The translations under genes were made by a program, and so were the position numbers. A DNA stretch of 64,000 nt, taken from the NCBI RefSeq assembly GCF_003353175.1, contig NZ_QHKS01000023.1:1-64000 (forward strand), written 5' to 3'. Source of the stretch: Paraburkholderia lacunae. GTDB lineage: Bacteria > Pseudomonadota > Gammaproteobacteria > Burkholderiales > Burkholderiaceae. Below, in pieces: positions 35,606-44,121 of the stretch; positions within the stretch are counted from its first letter, which is position 1; each line of letters begins with the position of its first letter. The notes under the pieces were generated by a model. That model saw nothing but the letters and a program-made list of their open reading frames with translations, did no database searches and was not told the DNA's origin.

Positions 35606-36682
35606 TTGTCTAAAACGTCGTCCAAAGCGTCGTCCAGAACGGTGTCCAGGGTGCGCCCGCCGCGCGAGGCGCTGCCGCCGCGGCCGTCCGAGGGCATATC
35701 GATTGCCGGCGTCGCCGAGCAGGCGGGGGTGTCGGTGGCGACGGTGTCGCGGGTGCTGAACGGCCATGAGAACGTCCGGCCCGCGACCCGCGCCAAGGTA
35801 TTGGCTGCTGTCGACGCGAGCGGCTACCGCGTCAACGAACTGGCGCGCAACCTGCGCACCGCCGAAAGCCGCCTGCTGCTGACCATGGTGCCCGACGTCG
35901 GCAACCCGTTCTACGCCGAGATCGTGCGCGGCATCGACAGCGTCGCCCGCCAGCATGGCTACTTCATGCTGCTGTGCGACACGGGCGCCGATCCGGGCCG
36001 CGAGCGCAGTTATTTCGATCTGCTGCGGCGGCGCCGCGCGGACGGCGCGATCTGCCTCGATCCGGCGACGATTCAGCAGGCGCTCGGCGAGGCATCCGGC
36101 GCACTGCCTTGGGTCGCGTGCTGCGAGTTCGATCCGGCGGTCGGCGTGCCGTACGTCGGCATCGACAACTACCGGGCCGCGGGCGACGCGGTGCGGCATC
36201 TGCTGGCACGCGGTCACCGGCGCATCGGCTTGATCAATTCCGATGTCGGCTATCTCTATGCGCGGCAGCGTCAGCAAGGCTATCTCGATGCGTTGCGCGA
36301 AGCGGGCATTACCCCGAACGAGAACTGGCGCATGAACCTGAACAGTCTCGACTACGAAGCGGGCGCATCGGCCGCGGCCGTGCTGGCGCAACAGGCGCAG
36401 GCGCCGAGTGCGATCTTCGCGGTGTCGGATACGCTGGCGATCGGCGTGATCCACGGCTTGCGCAGTGTCGGCAAGCGCGTGCCGGACGACATCGCCGTGG
36501 TCGGCTTCGACGATATTTCGCTCGCCGCGCAAGTCGATCCGCCGCTCACCACTGTCGCGCAGCCGATGCGCGAACTCGGCGAAACCGCCGCGCGTCTGCT
36601 GCTGCAGCGGCTAGCGAATCCGTTGGCGAACGTGCCGGGCGTGCTGCTGCCGCATCGGCTCGTGATTCGCGGGAGCACGTAA
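35606..36682 (+). CDS. LacI/GalR-family repressor of the sugar operon
   Basis: 358 aa from a TTG start. After a Ser/Pro/Arg-rich leader the HTH reads SIAGVAEQAGVSVATVSRVLNG (about 32-53) and the hinge helix follows at VRPATRAKV. The C-terminal periplasmic-binding-protein-like domain (LLTMVPDVGNPFYAEIVRGI onward, ending with VVGFDDISLAAQ) binds the sugar inducer. It is three bases upstream of the ABC ATPase, so regulator and transporter share a transcript. No ATG is available nearby, and the TTG has GAGGCGG before it. Confidence 0.9.
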   Translation: MSKTSSKASSRTVSRVRPPREALPPRPSEGISIAGVAEQAGVSVATVSRVLNGHENVRPATRAKVLAAVDASGYRVNELARNLRTAESRLLLTMVPDVGNPFYAEIVRGIDSVARQHGYFMLLCDTGADPGRERSYFDLLRRRRADGAICLDPATIQQALGEASGALPWVACCEFDPAVGVPYVGIDNYRAAGDAVRHLLARGHRRIGLINSDVGYLYARQRQQGYLDALREAGITPNENWRMNLNSLDYEAGASAAAVLAQQAQAPSAIFAVSDTLAIGVIHGLRSVGKRVPDDIAVVGFDDISLAAQVDPPLTTVAQPMRELGETAARLLLQRLANPLANVPGVLLPHRLVIRGST

Positions 36683-36685
36683 GCG

Positions 36686-38173
36686 ATGAGCCTCGCCGTC
36701 CGCTTCGACGATATCCGCAAAGACTTCGGTCCGGTGCGCGTGCTGCACGGCGTGAGCTTCGATCTCGCGCCCGGACGCATTTACGGATTGCTCGGCGAAA
36801 ACGGCGCGGGCAAATCGACGCTGATGAAAATCCTCGCCGGCTATGAAACGGCGACCTCGGGCACGGTGCTGGTCGACGGCCACGCACAGCAGTTCATCGG
36901 TTCACGCGACGCCGAAGCCGCCGGCATTGTGCTGATTCACCAGGAGTTCAATCTCGCCGAACACCTGACGATCGCGCAGAACATGTATCTCGGTCACGAG
37001 AAGCGGCGCGGCTGGTTCGTCGACGACGCGGCAATGCGCGCCGACGCCACGCGCTATCTCGCGCAAGTTGGGCTCGAGAAAGCACCGGATACCAAAGTGC
37101 GCGAGCTGATCGTCGCGGAAAAGCAGATGGTGGAGATCGCCAAAGCGCTGTCGCGCCGCGCGCGTCTGTTGATCATGGACGAACCGACCGCCACGCTCAC
37201 GCCGTCCGAAACCGAACGTCTTTTCACGCTGATGGCGAAGCTCAAGGCCGACGGCGTGACCATCATCTATATCTCGCACAAGCTCGACGAAGTCGAACGA
37301 ATTACCGATGAAGTGATCGTGATGCGCGACGGCCGCTTCGTCGCGCGCGGCGAAACGGCCGGCCTCGCGCGGCAGCAGATGGCGAATCTGATGGTCGGGC
37401 GCGACGTGTCCGATATGTTCCCCGACAAGATCACGGTGCCCGCCGACGCCCCGCTCGCGCTGAAAGTAGAAGGTCTCGCCGTACCGGACTGGGTCGAGGA
37501 CCTGAGCTTCGAGGTCCGCGCAGGCGAAGTGCTCGGGTTCGCGGGACTGGTCGGAGCAGGGCGCACGGAAGCGTTCGAAGCGATCATCGGTCTGCGCAAA
37601 CGCACGGCGGGCCGCATCGAAATCGCCGGCCGGCGCGCCGATCTGAACAACCCGCGCGAAGCGATGCGCCACGGTCTCACGTATCTGAGCGAGGATCGCA
37701 AAGGCAAAGGCCTGCACGTGAACCTGAGCCTGCAGGACAACGTCACCCTGATGACGCTCGAACGCTACGCGCATCCGTTGCTCGATCTGAAAGCGGGGCG
37801 CGCGGCGTTGAGCAAAGCCGTGAGCGACTTCGGCATCCGCACCGGCGACCTGTCGAGCCGCGCGCGCATGCTTTCCGGCGGCAATCAGCAGAAGCTCGCA
37901 CTCGCCAAGTTCCTGCAATCCGACCCGAACGTGATCGTGCTCGACGAGCCGACGCGCGGCGTCGATGTCGGTGCGAAGCGCGACATCTATTTCCTGATTC
38001 ATCGTCTTGCCGCGCAAGGCCGCGCGGTGATCGTCATTTCATCCGAGCTGATCGAGCTGATCGGTCTGTGCCACCGCGTCGCCGTGATGCGCGCGGGACG
38101 CCTGCAGGCGACGCTCACGCTCGAGCATCTGACCGAAGAGGAGTTGATCGCCCATGCGACCGGCACCCACTGA
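36686..38173 (+). CDS. Sugar ABC transporter ATPase (RbsA/MglA type, two NBDs)
   Basis: 495 aa with two ATPase domains. The first has Walker A GENGAGKSTLMKIL, signature-region VAEKQMVEIAKAL and Walker B LLIMDEPTATLTPSE. The second begins about 255, has a degenerate P-loop (GLVGAGRTEAFEAI, as in CUT2 proteins), LSGGNQQKLALAKFL and VIVLDEPTRGVDVGAKRD. It drives import of a monosaccharide. It overlaps the permease gene by 20 bases. Confidence 0.94.
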   Translation: MSLAVRFDDIRKDFGPVRVLHGVSFDLAPGRIYGLLGENGAGKSTLMKILAGYETATSGTVLVDGHAQQFIGSRDAEAAGIVLIHQEFNLAEHLTIAQNMYLGHEKRRGWFVDDAAMRADATRYLAQVGLEKAPDTKVRELIVAEKQMVEIAKALSRRARLLIMDEPTATLTPSETERLFTLMAKLKADGVTIIYISHKLDEVERITDEVIVMRDGRFVARGETAGLARQQMANLMVGRDVSDMFPDKITVPADAPLALKVEGLAVPDWVEDLSFEVRAGEVLGFAGLVGAGRTEAFEAIIGLRKRTAGRIEIAGRRADLNNPREAMRHGLTYLSEDRKGKGLHVNLSLQDNVTLMTLERYAHPLLDLKAGRAALSKAVSDFGIRTGDLSSRARMLSGGNQQKLALAKFLQSDPNVIVLDEPTRGVDVGAKRDIYFLIHRLAAQGRAVIVISSELIELIGLCHRVAVMRAGRLQATLTLEHLTEEELIAHATGTH

Positions 38174-39167
38174 AGCTGCGCCGTCCGGCCGTGCGTTGCG
38201 CTTCGCGCATCGTCTGTATGCGCTCGGGCCGCTTGCCGGCCTGATCGCGCTGTGCGTCGCCGGCACGCTGCTCAATCGCGACTTCGCGACGCTCGACAAT
38301 CTGATGAACGTGCTCACGCGCACGTCGTTCATCGGCATCATCGCGGTCGGCATGACCTTCGTGATCATTTCCGGCGGCATCGATCTGTCGGTCGGCTCGA
38401 TGGCGGCGCTGATCGCGGGCAGCATGATCTGGCTGATGAATGGGCTCGCAGCGGGTGTCGGCGGTCATACCTTCGCGCCGCTCGCCATCGTGACGCTCGG
38501 CATCGTGTTAGCGCTGGTGCTCGGCGGCCTGTTCGGCTGCGCGCACGGTTTGCTGATCACCAAAGGACGCATCGAGCCGTTCATCGTCACACTGGGCACG
38601 CTAGGCATTTTTCGCGCGGTGCTGACGTGGCTCGCCGACGGCGGCGCGCTGACGCTGGATAACGCGTTGTCCGACTTGTATGGGCCGGTTTACTACGCGA
38701 GTCTGTTCGGCGTGCCGGTGCCGATCTGGGTATTTCTCGTGGTCGCGGCGGGCGGGGCGCTGATTCTGAATCGCACCGCGTTCGGCCGGCACGTGCAGGC
38801 GATCGGCTCGAACGAACAGGTGGCGCGCTATGCGGCGATTCGCGTCGATACGGTGAAGATCGTCACCTATGTGCTGCTCGGCATCTGCGTCGGCGTGGCG
38901 ACCGTGCTGTACGTGCCGCGGCTCGGCTCGGCCACGCCGACCACCGGCTTGCTGTGGGAGCTCGAGGCGATCGCATCCGTCGTGGTGGGCGGCACCGCGC
39001 TCAAAGGCGGCGAAGGCCGCGTGATCGGCACGGTGATCGGCGCGATCCTGCTTTCGGTGATCGCGAACATTCTGAATCTGACCAGCATCATCAGCGTGTA
39101 TCTGAACGCGGCGGTGCAGGGCGTGGTGATTATCTTCGTTGCGTTCGTGCAGCGTGGACGAAGGTAG
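38154..39167 (+). CDS. Sugar ABC transporter permease (RbsC type)
   Basis: 337 aa with about 8-10 membrane helices. Family sequences TFVIISGGIDLSVGSMAAL, TKGRIEPFIVTLGTLGIFRA, GGTALKGGEGRVIGTVIGAI and ANILNLTSIISVYLNAAVQG place it in the CUT2/ribose permease group. It begins within the ATPase gene (20-base overlap). Confidence 0.94.
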   Translation: MRPAPTEAAPSGRALRFAHRLYALGPLAGLIALCVAGTLLNRDFATLDNLMNVLTRTSFIGIIAVGMTFVIISGGIDLSVGSMAALIAGSMIWLMNGLAAGVGGHTFAPLAIVTLGIVLALVLGGLFGCAHGLLITKGRIEPFIVTLGTLGIFRAVLTWLADGGALTLDNALSDLYGPVYYASLFGVPVPIWVFLVVAAGGALILNRTAFGRHVQAIGSNEQVARYAAIRVDTVKIVTYVLLGICVGVATVLYVPRLGSATPTTGLLWELEAIASVVVGGTALKGGEGRVIGTVIGAILLSVIANILNLTSIISVYLNAAVQGVVIIFVAFVQRGRR

Positions 39168-39194
39168 GTGGTGGACTTTAAACGCACGATTAAT

Positions 39195-39231
39195 GGGACC
39201 AGAGTAAGCGCTAAAGCGCCAACTCTGGTCG
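39195..39231 (+). repeat. Dispersed hairpin element, copy A
   Basis: Outer arms GACCAGAGT (39197-39205) and ACTCTGGTC (39222-39230) pair perfectly over 9 bp, and an inner GCGC-TAAA-GCGC hairpin (39208-39219) sits inside. It lies 18 bases before the ATG of the next gene. A near-identical copy lies before cysN at 49403-49438. Confidence 0.75.
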
Positions 39232-39248
39232 ACACAGGAGACGCAACC

Positions 39249-40217
39249 ATGAAGCAGGTCATTCGAGCGGTGAGCGCCGGCATGCTGGCGTTGGGGATAC
39301 TGGGCACAACGGGCGTAGGTGTGGCGCGTGCCGATGAAAAAGTCACCTTGGGTGTCGCGATTCCGACGGCCGATCACGGCTTCACCGGCGGCATCGTCTG
39401 GTGGGCGAACAAGGCAAAGAGCGATCTGGAGAAGGCGCATCCGGATCTGAAAGTGATCGTGAAGACAGCCGCGGGTGCGCCCGAACAGGCGAACCAGTTG
39501 CAGGATCTGGTGACCGTCAACAAGATCAACGCGCTGGTGATTTTCCCGTTCGAATCGGCGTCTCTCACGCAACCGGTCGCGCAGGTGAAGAAGAAGGGCG
39601 TGTATGTGACCGTGGTCGATCGCGGTTTGACCGACACCAGCGCACAGGACGCTTACGTCGCGGGCGACAACACCGCGTTCGGCAAGATTCCCGCCGAATA
39701 TCTGGCGAAAGCGCTCGACGGCAAAGGCGACATCGTCGCGCTGCGAGGCATCCCGACGACACTCGACAACGAACGCTGGGCCGCGTTTACGGGCGTGCTG
39801 AAGGCGTATCCGAACATCAGGATTCTCGACGCCAAATACGCAAACTGGAATCGCGACGACGCGTTCAAGGTCATGCAGGACTACCTGACGCGCTTCAAGC
39901 ACATCGACGCCGTCTGGGCCGCCGACGACGACATGGCTGTCGGTGTCCTCAAGGCGATCGATCAGAGCAAGCGCAGCGACATCAAGATCGTGTTCGGCGG
40001 CGCGGGTTCGAAGGGCATGGTGAAGAACGTGATGGACAGCGCTCCACTGATCAAGGCAGACGTGTCGTACTCGCCGAAATTCATCTACGACGCGATCAAG
40101 CTCACCGCGGAAGCGCGGCTGAAGGGCGACAAGCTGCCGCCGACCACGATCATTCCGTCGGTGCTGATCACCAAGGAAAACGCGCAGCAGTTCTATTTCC
40201 CGGACTCGCCGTTCTGA
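39249..40217 (+). CDS. Sugar ABC transporter substrate-binding protein
   Basis: 322 aa. Signal peptide (MKQVIRAVSAGMLALGILGT, cleavage near ARA) then a ribose-binding-type domain: KVTLGVAIPTADHGFTGGIV, QANQLQDLVTVNKINALVIF, VTVVDRGLT and VWAADDDMAVGVLKAIDQ. ATG 39249 has AGGAG ten bases upstream; a longer frame would run through the hairpin element and is rejected. It captures the sugar in the periplasm for the preceding ATPase/permease. Confidence 0.93.
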   Translation: MKQVIRAVSAGMLALGILGTTGVGVARADEKVTLGVAIPTADHGFTGGIVWWANKAKSDLEKAHPDLKVIVKTAAGAPEQANQLQDLVTVNKINALVIFPFESASLTQPVAQVKKKGVYVTVVDRGLTDTSAQDAYVAGDNTAFGKIPAEYLAKALDGKGDIVALRGIPTTLDNERWAAFTGVLKAYPNIRILDAKYANWNRDDAFKVMQDYLTRFKHIDAVWAADDDMAVGVLKAIDQSKRSDIKIVFGGAGSKGMVKNVMDSAPLIKADVSYSPKFIYDAIKLTAEARLKGDKLPPTTIIPSVLITKENAQQFYFPDSPF

Positions 40218-40298
40218 TCCGATTGGCGTTCGCGGCGCGCTCGCTTCGTCGCTTTGGCGGGGGCGACGCGAGCGTGTCATGGTTCGAGGAGCCGTACG

Positions 40299-41348
40299 AT
40301 GAAAACCATCCAGGGGCCGGCGATCTTTCTGGCTCAGTTCATGGGCGACGAGGTGCCGTTCGACAACCTCGCGCATCTGGCCGGCTGGGCTGCGAGTCTC
40401 GGCTTCAAGGGTATTCAGGTGCCGTGCGACGCGCGCCTGATCGATCTCGAGCAGGCTGCGGCGAGCCAGACGTATTGCGACGAGTTGCGCGAGATCGTCG
40501 ACGATGCGGGCATGACGATCACCGAACTGTCGACGCATCTGCAAGGGCAGCTCGTGGCCGTGCATCCTGCCTATGACGTGCTGTTCGACGGCTTTGCCGC
40601 GCAGCATGTGCGAGGCAGCCCCGCTGCGCGCACGCAGTGGGCGATCGAACAGATGAAGCTGGCGGCGAAGGCGTCGCAGCGTTTGGGGCTGACAACGCAC
40701 GTGTCGTTTTCCGGCGCGCTGGCATGGCCGTATCTGTATCCGTGGCCGCAGCGTCCGGCAGGTTTGATAGAGGCCGCGTTCGACGAACTCGCGCGCCGCT
40801 GGACGCCGATTCTCGATGCTTTCGAAGCGGCCGGTGTCGACGTTTGCTACGAGTTGCATCCCGGTGAAGATCTGCACGACGGCGTGAGCTTCGAGCGCTT
40901 TCTCGACGCAGTGAAGCGCCACCCGCGCGCGAACATCCTCTACGACCCGAGCCACTTTGTCTTGCAGCAACTCGACTACCTAGCCTTCATCGATATCTAT
41001 CACGCGCGCATCAAGGCGTTCCATGTGAAGGATGCGGAGTTTCGGCCGAACGGCAAACAAGGCGTGTATGGCGGCTATAGCGGCTGGGTCGAACGTGCTG
41101 GGCGGTTCCGCTCGCTGGGCGACGGGCAGATCGATTTCGGCGCGATCTTCTCGAAGATGGCGCAGTACGATTTCCCCGGCTGGGCGGTGCTCGAATGGGA
41201 GTGCGCGCTGAAGCATCCGCAGGACGGCGCGCGCGAAGGTGCGGAGTTCATTCGCCGGCACATCATTCGGGTGGCCGAGCATGCGTTCGACGATTTCGCG
41301 GGCAGCGGCGTGGACGCGGCGCAGTTGAAACGGGTACTCGGCATTTGA
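40299..41348 (+). CDS. Sugar phosphate isomerase/epimerase (TIM barrel)
   Basis: 349 aa. Xylose-isomerase-like TIM-barrel of the AP-endonuclease-2/IolE group: WAASLGFKGIQVPCDA at the N-terminus, VCYELHPGEDLHDGVSFE, ILYDPSHFVLQQLDYLAF, and IKAFHVKDAEF with the metal-ligand pattern E-H...D-SH...H-D. It is preceded by GAGGAG. Its place between the binding protein and a Gfo/Idh/MocA dehydrogenase suggests keto-sugar or inositol-type catabolism; the substrate cannot be read. Confidence 0.85.
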   Translation: MKTIQGPAIFLAQFMGDEVPFDNLAHLAGWAASLGFKGIQVPCDARLIDLEQAAASQTYCDELREIVDDAGMTITELSTHLQGQLVAVHPAYDVLFDGFAAQHVRGSPAARTQWAIEQMKLAAKASQRLGLTTHVSFSGALAWPYLYPWPQRPAGLIEAAFDELARRWTPILDAFEAAGVDVCYELHPGEDLHDGVSFERFLDAVKRHPRANILYDPSHFVLQQLDYLAFIDIYHARIKAFHVKDAEFRPNGKQGVYGGYSGWVERAGRFRSLGDGQIDFGAIFSKMAQYDFPGWAVLEWECALKHPQDGAREGAEFIRRHIIRVAEHAFDDFAGSGVDAAQLKRVLGI

Positions 41349-41397
41349 GCGTCCACTGCGCATGGCGGACGAGCATCAACGCAAAGGAGTGTCTCTC

Positions 41398-42546
41398 ATG
41401 CCACGAAGGCTCAGGTTAGGCATGGTCGGCGGCGGGCAGGGCGCGTTCATCGGCGCGGTGCATCGGCTCGCCGCACGGCTCGACGACCGCTTCGAACTGG
41501 TGGCCGGCGCGCTCTCGTCCGATCCGCAGCGCGCCCAGGCGAGCGCGGACGAAGCCGGCATCGCGCGCAGCTATGCGGACTGGCGCGAGATGGCGCGTGC
41601 CGAAGCCGCGCGCGACGACGGTATCGATGCGGTGGCGATCGTCACGCCGAACCATTTGCATGCGCCGGTGGCGACGGCCTTTCTCGAAGTCGGGATTCAC
41701 GTGATCTGCGATAAGCCGCTGGCGATTTCGCTGGCGGAAGGCGAGGCGCTGGCGCAGCTCGCGCGCGAGAAGAACCGGCTGTTTGCCTTGACGCATACGT
41801 ACTCCGGCTATCCGCTGGTGCGTCATGCGCGTGAGCTCGTCGAACGAGGCGATCTGGGCGAGCTGCGCGTGGTGCAAGTCGAATACGCGCAGGACTGGCT
41901 TGCCGAGCCGATAGAAACGAGCGGCTCGAACAAGCAGGCGGGCTGGCGCACGGACCCGGCTTTGGCGGGGCCCGCCGGCTGCCTCGGCGACATCGGCACG
42001 CATGCGTATCACCTGGCGACGTTCGTCACGGGGATGACGCCGTCGTCGTTGTCCGCGGAGCTGCACACCTTCGTCCCGGGACGTCGCGTCGACGATCACG
42101 TGCAGGCGCTGCTGCGCTATCCGAACGGCGCGCGGGGCATGCTGTGGGCGAGCCAGGTGGCGAGTGGCGCGGAGAACGCGTTGCGCTTGCGGGTGTACGG
42201 CACCAAGGCCAGTTTGAGTTTCGATCAGGAGAACCCAAACGAATTGTGGTTCACGCCGCTGGGCGGTTCGGCCGTGCGGGTGACGCGCGCACGCGTGAAG
42301 AGCGCGATCGCGGCACATGCGACACGCGTGCCGCCCGGGCATCCTGAGGGTTATCTGGAAGCGTTTGCGCAGTTGTACAAGGATGCGGCGTTGCAGATCG
42401 AGGCGTTGGATGCGGGTGAAGCGCTTCCCGCCGAAAGCCGGTTGCTCACCACGGTGGACGACGGCGTAGCGGGCTTGCGTTTCATCGCCGCGGTGCTGGC
42501 GAGCAGTGCGGCGGACGGACGGTGGCGGGACATCGGCAAACGATGA
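41398..42546 (+). CDS. Gfo/Idh/MocA-family oxidoreductase
   Basis: 382 aa. The N-terminal Rossmann fold begins LRLGMVGGGQGAFIGAVH, VAIVTPNHLHAPVATAFLE and the conserved C-DKPLAISLAEGE (EKP-type motif). The C-terminal substrate domain contains GGWRTDPALAGPAGCLGDIG-like sequence (here AGWRTDP) and HAYHLATFVTG. It is predicted to oxidise or reduce a sugar or inositol with NAD(P). AAAGGAG lies nine bases before the chosen ATG. Confidence 0.9.
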   Translation: MPRRLRLGMVGGGQGAFIGAVHRLAARLDDRFELVAGALSSDPQRAQASADEAGIARSYADWREMARAEAARDDGIDAVAIVTPNHLHAPVATAFLEVGIHVICDKPLAISLAEGEALAQLAREKNRLFALTHTYSGYPLVRHARELVERGDLGELRVVQVEYAQDWLAEPIETSGSNKQAGWRTDPALAGPAGCLGDIGTHAYHLATFVTGMTPSSLSAELHTFVPGRRVDDHVQALLRYPNGARGMLWASQVASGAENALRLRVYGTKASLSFDQENPNELWFTPLGGSAVRVTRARVKSAIAAHATRVPPGHPEGYLEAFAQLYKDAALQIEALDAGEALPAESRLLTTVDDGVAGLRFIAAVLASSAADGRWRDIGKR

Positions 42547-42577
42547 ACCCGCCACGAGCGTGACGCTGACGCGCGCT

Positions 42578-42838
42578 TCAACCGCCCTTGCTCTTCTTGA
42601 TCTGTTCTTCGAAAGCGATATCGAGCTTGCTCGCCTTGCGCGGTTTCTGCGGACCAAAAGCGTCGACGAACTTGACGAAGTCGTCGAGCGTCAGCGGGTC
42701 GGACACTTTCTTGTCCGTGCCGCTCGATTTGTCGACCAGATAGAACAGGCCGCCGGACAGGCTGATCGCCGCGAACCGCGGATTGCCGCTGCGGGTTTTC
42801 AGCCGCTCGACGGCGTGGATGGCTCGGGTGGTGCGCAT
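42578..42838 (-). CDS. Small conserved hypothetical protein
   Basis: 86 aa from ATG 42838 (a TTG seven codons earlier is possible). Contains RLKTRSGNPRFAAISLSGGL and DPLTLDDFVKFVDAFG, then a Lys-rich C-terminus (LDIAFEEQIKKSKGG). No signal peptide or membrane segment; no family assigned. Its frame and codon use look genuine and it occupies the gap between convergent genes. Confidence 0.55.
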   Translation of the reverse strand: MRTTRAIHAVERLKTRSGNPRFAAISLSGGLFYLVDKSSGTDKKVSDPLTLDDFVKFVDAFGPQKPRKASKLDIAFEEQIKKSKGG

Positions 42839-42891
42839 GATGTGGGACTGCTGGGTCAAGGAAAGGCTTCTACTGTAGCAACTTCGCGAAT

Positions 42892-44064
42892 CTATTGACT
42901 GAGATACGTGAACTTGCCGTTCCTGATGACGCCCATCACGCTCGCGCGTTGATCGAGACCCACGTGGTCCTTCGAGCTCGTGTTGACCACGCCGTTCGGC
43001 ACGACCAGTTCATGCGCATGCTCGAGTTCGTCGCGCAACGCGGCGCGGAAGGCCGGCGTGCCCGGCTGGGCCGTCTTCAGCGCGCGCGTCACGGCATCCT
43101 GAAGGCGCGGATACACGCCCGCCGCGTCGCCGGCGAACTGCGTGACGCTGCCCGGCCCGTACTTCGCTTCATATTGGTCGACAAACGCGAGCGCCGCCTT
43201 CCTGGCCGGATGATCGGCCGGCAGGGTGCGCGCCACCACGACCGGCTGGGTCGGGAACAGCGTGCCTTCCACGTCCTTGCCGCCCAGCTTGATGAACTCA
43301 GGCGTCGCGATGCCGTGCGTCTGATAGATCGGCCCCTTGAAGCCGCGCTCGACCAGCGTGCGTTGCGGCAGCACGGTCGGCGTGCCGGCGCCCGCGATCA
43401 GGATCGCGTCGGGTTTGGCGGCCAGCAGCTTCAGCACCTGGCCGGTCACGCTGGCGTCGGTGCGGTTGAAGCGCTCGGTCGCGACGATCTGGATGTGGCG
43501 CAACGCGGCGAACTTGCTGAATTCGTTGAGCCAGCTTTCGCCGTAACCGTCCGCGAAGCCGATGAAGCCCACCGTCTTCACGTTGTGATTCGACATGTAG
43601 CGCGTCATCACGTCGGCCATCGCGCTGTCGGTCTGCGCCATCTTGTAGGCCCACACCTTCTTGCCTTCCTGCGGTTCGACCACGCTCGCCGAGCCGATCA
43701 GCGTGATCATCGGCGTCTGGCTTTCGGCCACCGGATCGAGCGCGGCCATCGCCGCCGGCGTGATGTTCGGTCCGACGACCACGTCGACATGGTCTTCGTT
43801 GATCAGCTTGCGGATGTTGCGGACTGCGGCGCCCGGGTCGGAGGCGTCGTCGAGGAAGATGTAGTCGGCTTTCTGGCCGGCAATCGTGGCCGGCCACATC
43901 AGCATCGCGTTCTTGCTGGTGATGCCGATCACGGCGGCCGGGCCGGTGCTCGACAGGTCGATGCCGACCTTGAGGTCGGCGTGCGCGGCGGTGGCGACGA
44001 GCAGCGCGCCGAGCGCGGCCAGGCCGCGAAGTTGGGTCCGTGGTTTGTTCTTATGCGACGTCAT
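42892..44064 (-). CDS. Branched-chain-amino-acid-type ABC substrate-binding protein
   Basis: 390 aa. Signal peptide (LRGLAALGALLVATAAHA) followed by a LivJ-type type I periplasmic fold: LKVGIDLSSTGPAAVIGITS, PGAAVRNIRKLINEDHVDVV, TPMITLIGSASVVEPQEGKK and YQTHGIATPEFIKLGG. It has no permease or ATPase partner in the window. It starts 57 bases after the cysB stop on the same strand, so co-transcription with cysB is possible and a sulfur-related ligand is conceivable. Confidence 0.85.
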   Translation of the reverse strand: MTSHKNKPRTQLRGLAALGALLVATAAHADLKVGIDLSSTGPAAVIGITSKNAMLMWPATIAGQKADYIFLDDASDPGAAVRNIRKLINEDHVDVVVGPNITPAAMAALDPVAESQTPMITLIGSASVVEPQEGKKVWAYKMAQTDSAMADVMTRYMSNHNVKTVGFIGFADGYGESWLNEFSKFAALRHIQIVATERFNRTDASVTGQVLKLLAAKPDAILIAGAGTPTVLPQRTLVERGFKGPIYQTHGIATPEFIKLGGKDVEGTLFPTQPVVVARTLPADHPARKAALAFVDQYEAKYGPGSVTQFAGDAAGVYPRLQDAVTRALKTAQPGTPAFRAALRDELEHAHELVVPNGVVNTSSKDHVGLDQRASVMGVIRNGKFTYLSQ

Positions 44065-44121
44065 CGAGGGGGCTCCGTAGCGGGAAGCGTGGTGAGAGGC
44101 GTGGTCAGAAGTGTGGTGAGG

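Noticed and set aside
38601..40970. Very long minus-strand open frame (789 codons) opposite the permease and binding-protein genes
   Set aside because: It lies antisense to three well-supported genes, is rich in Arg/His/Gln as expected for the shadow of GC-rich coding DNA, and has no recognisable domain.
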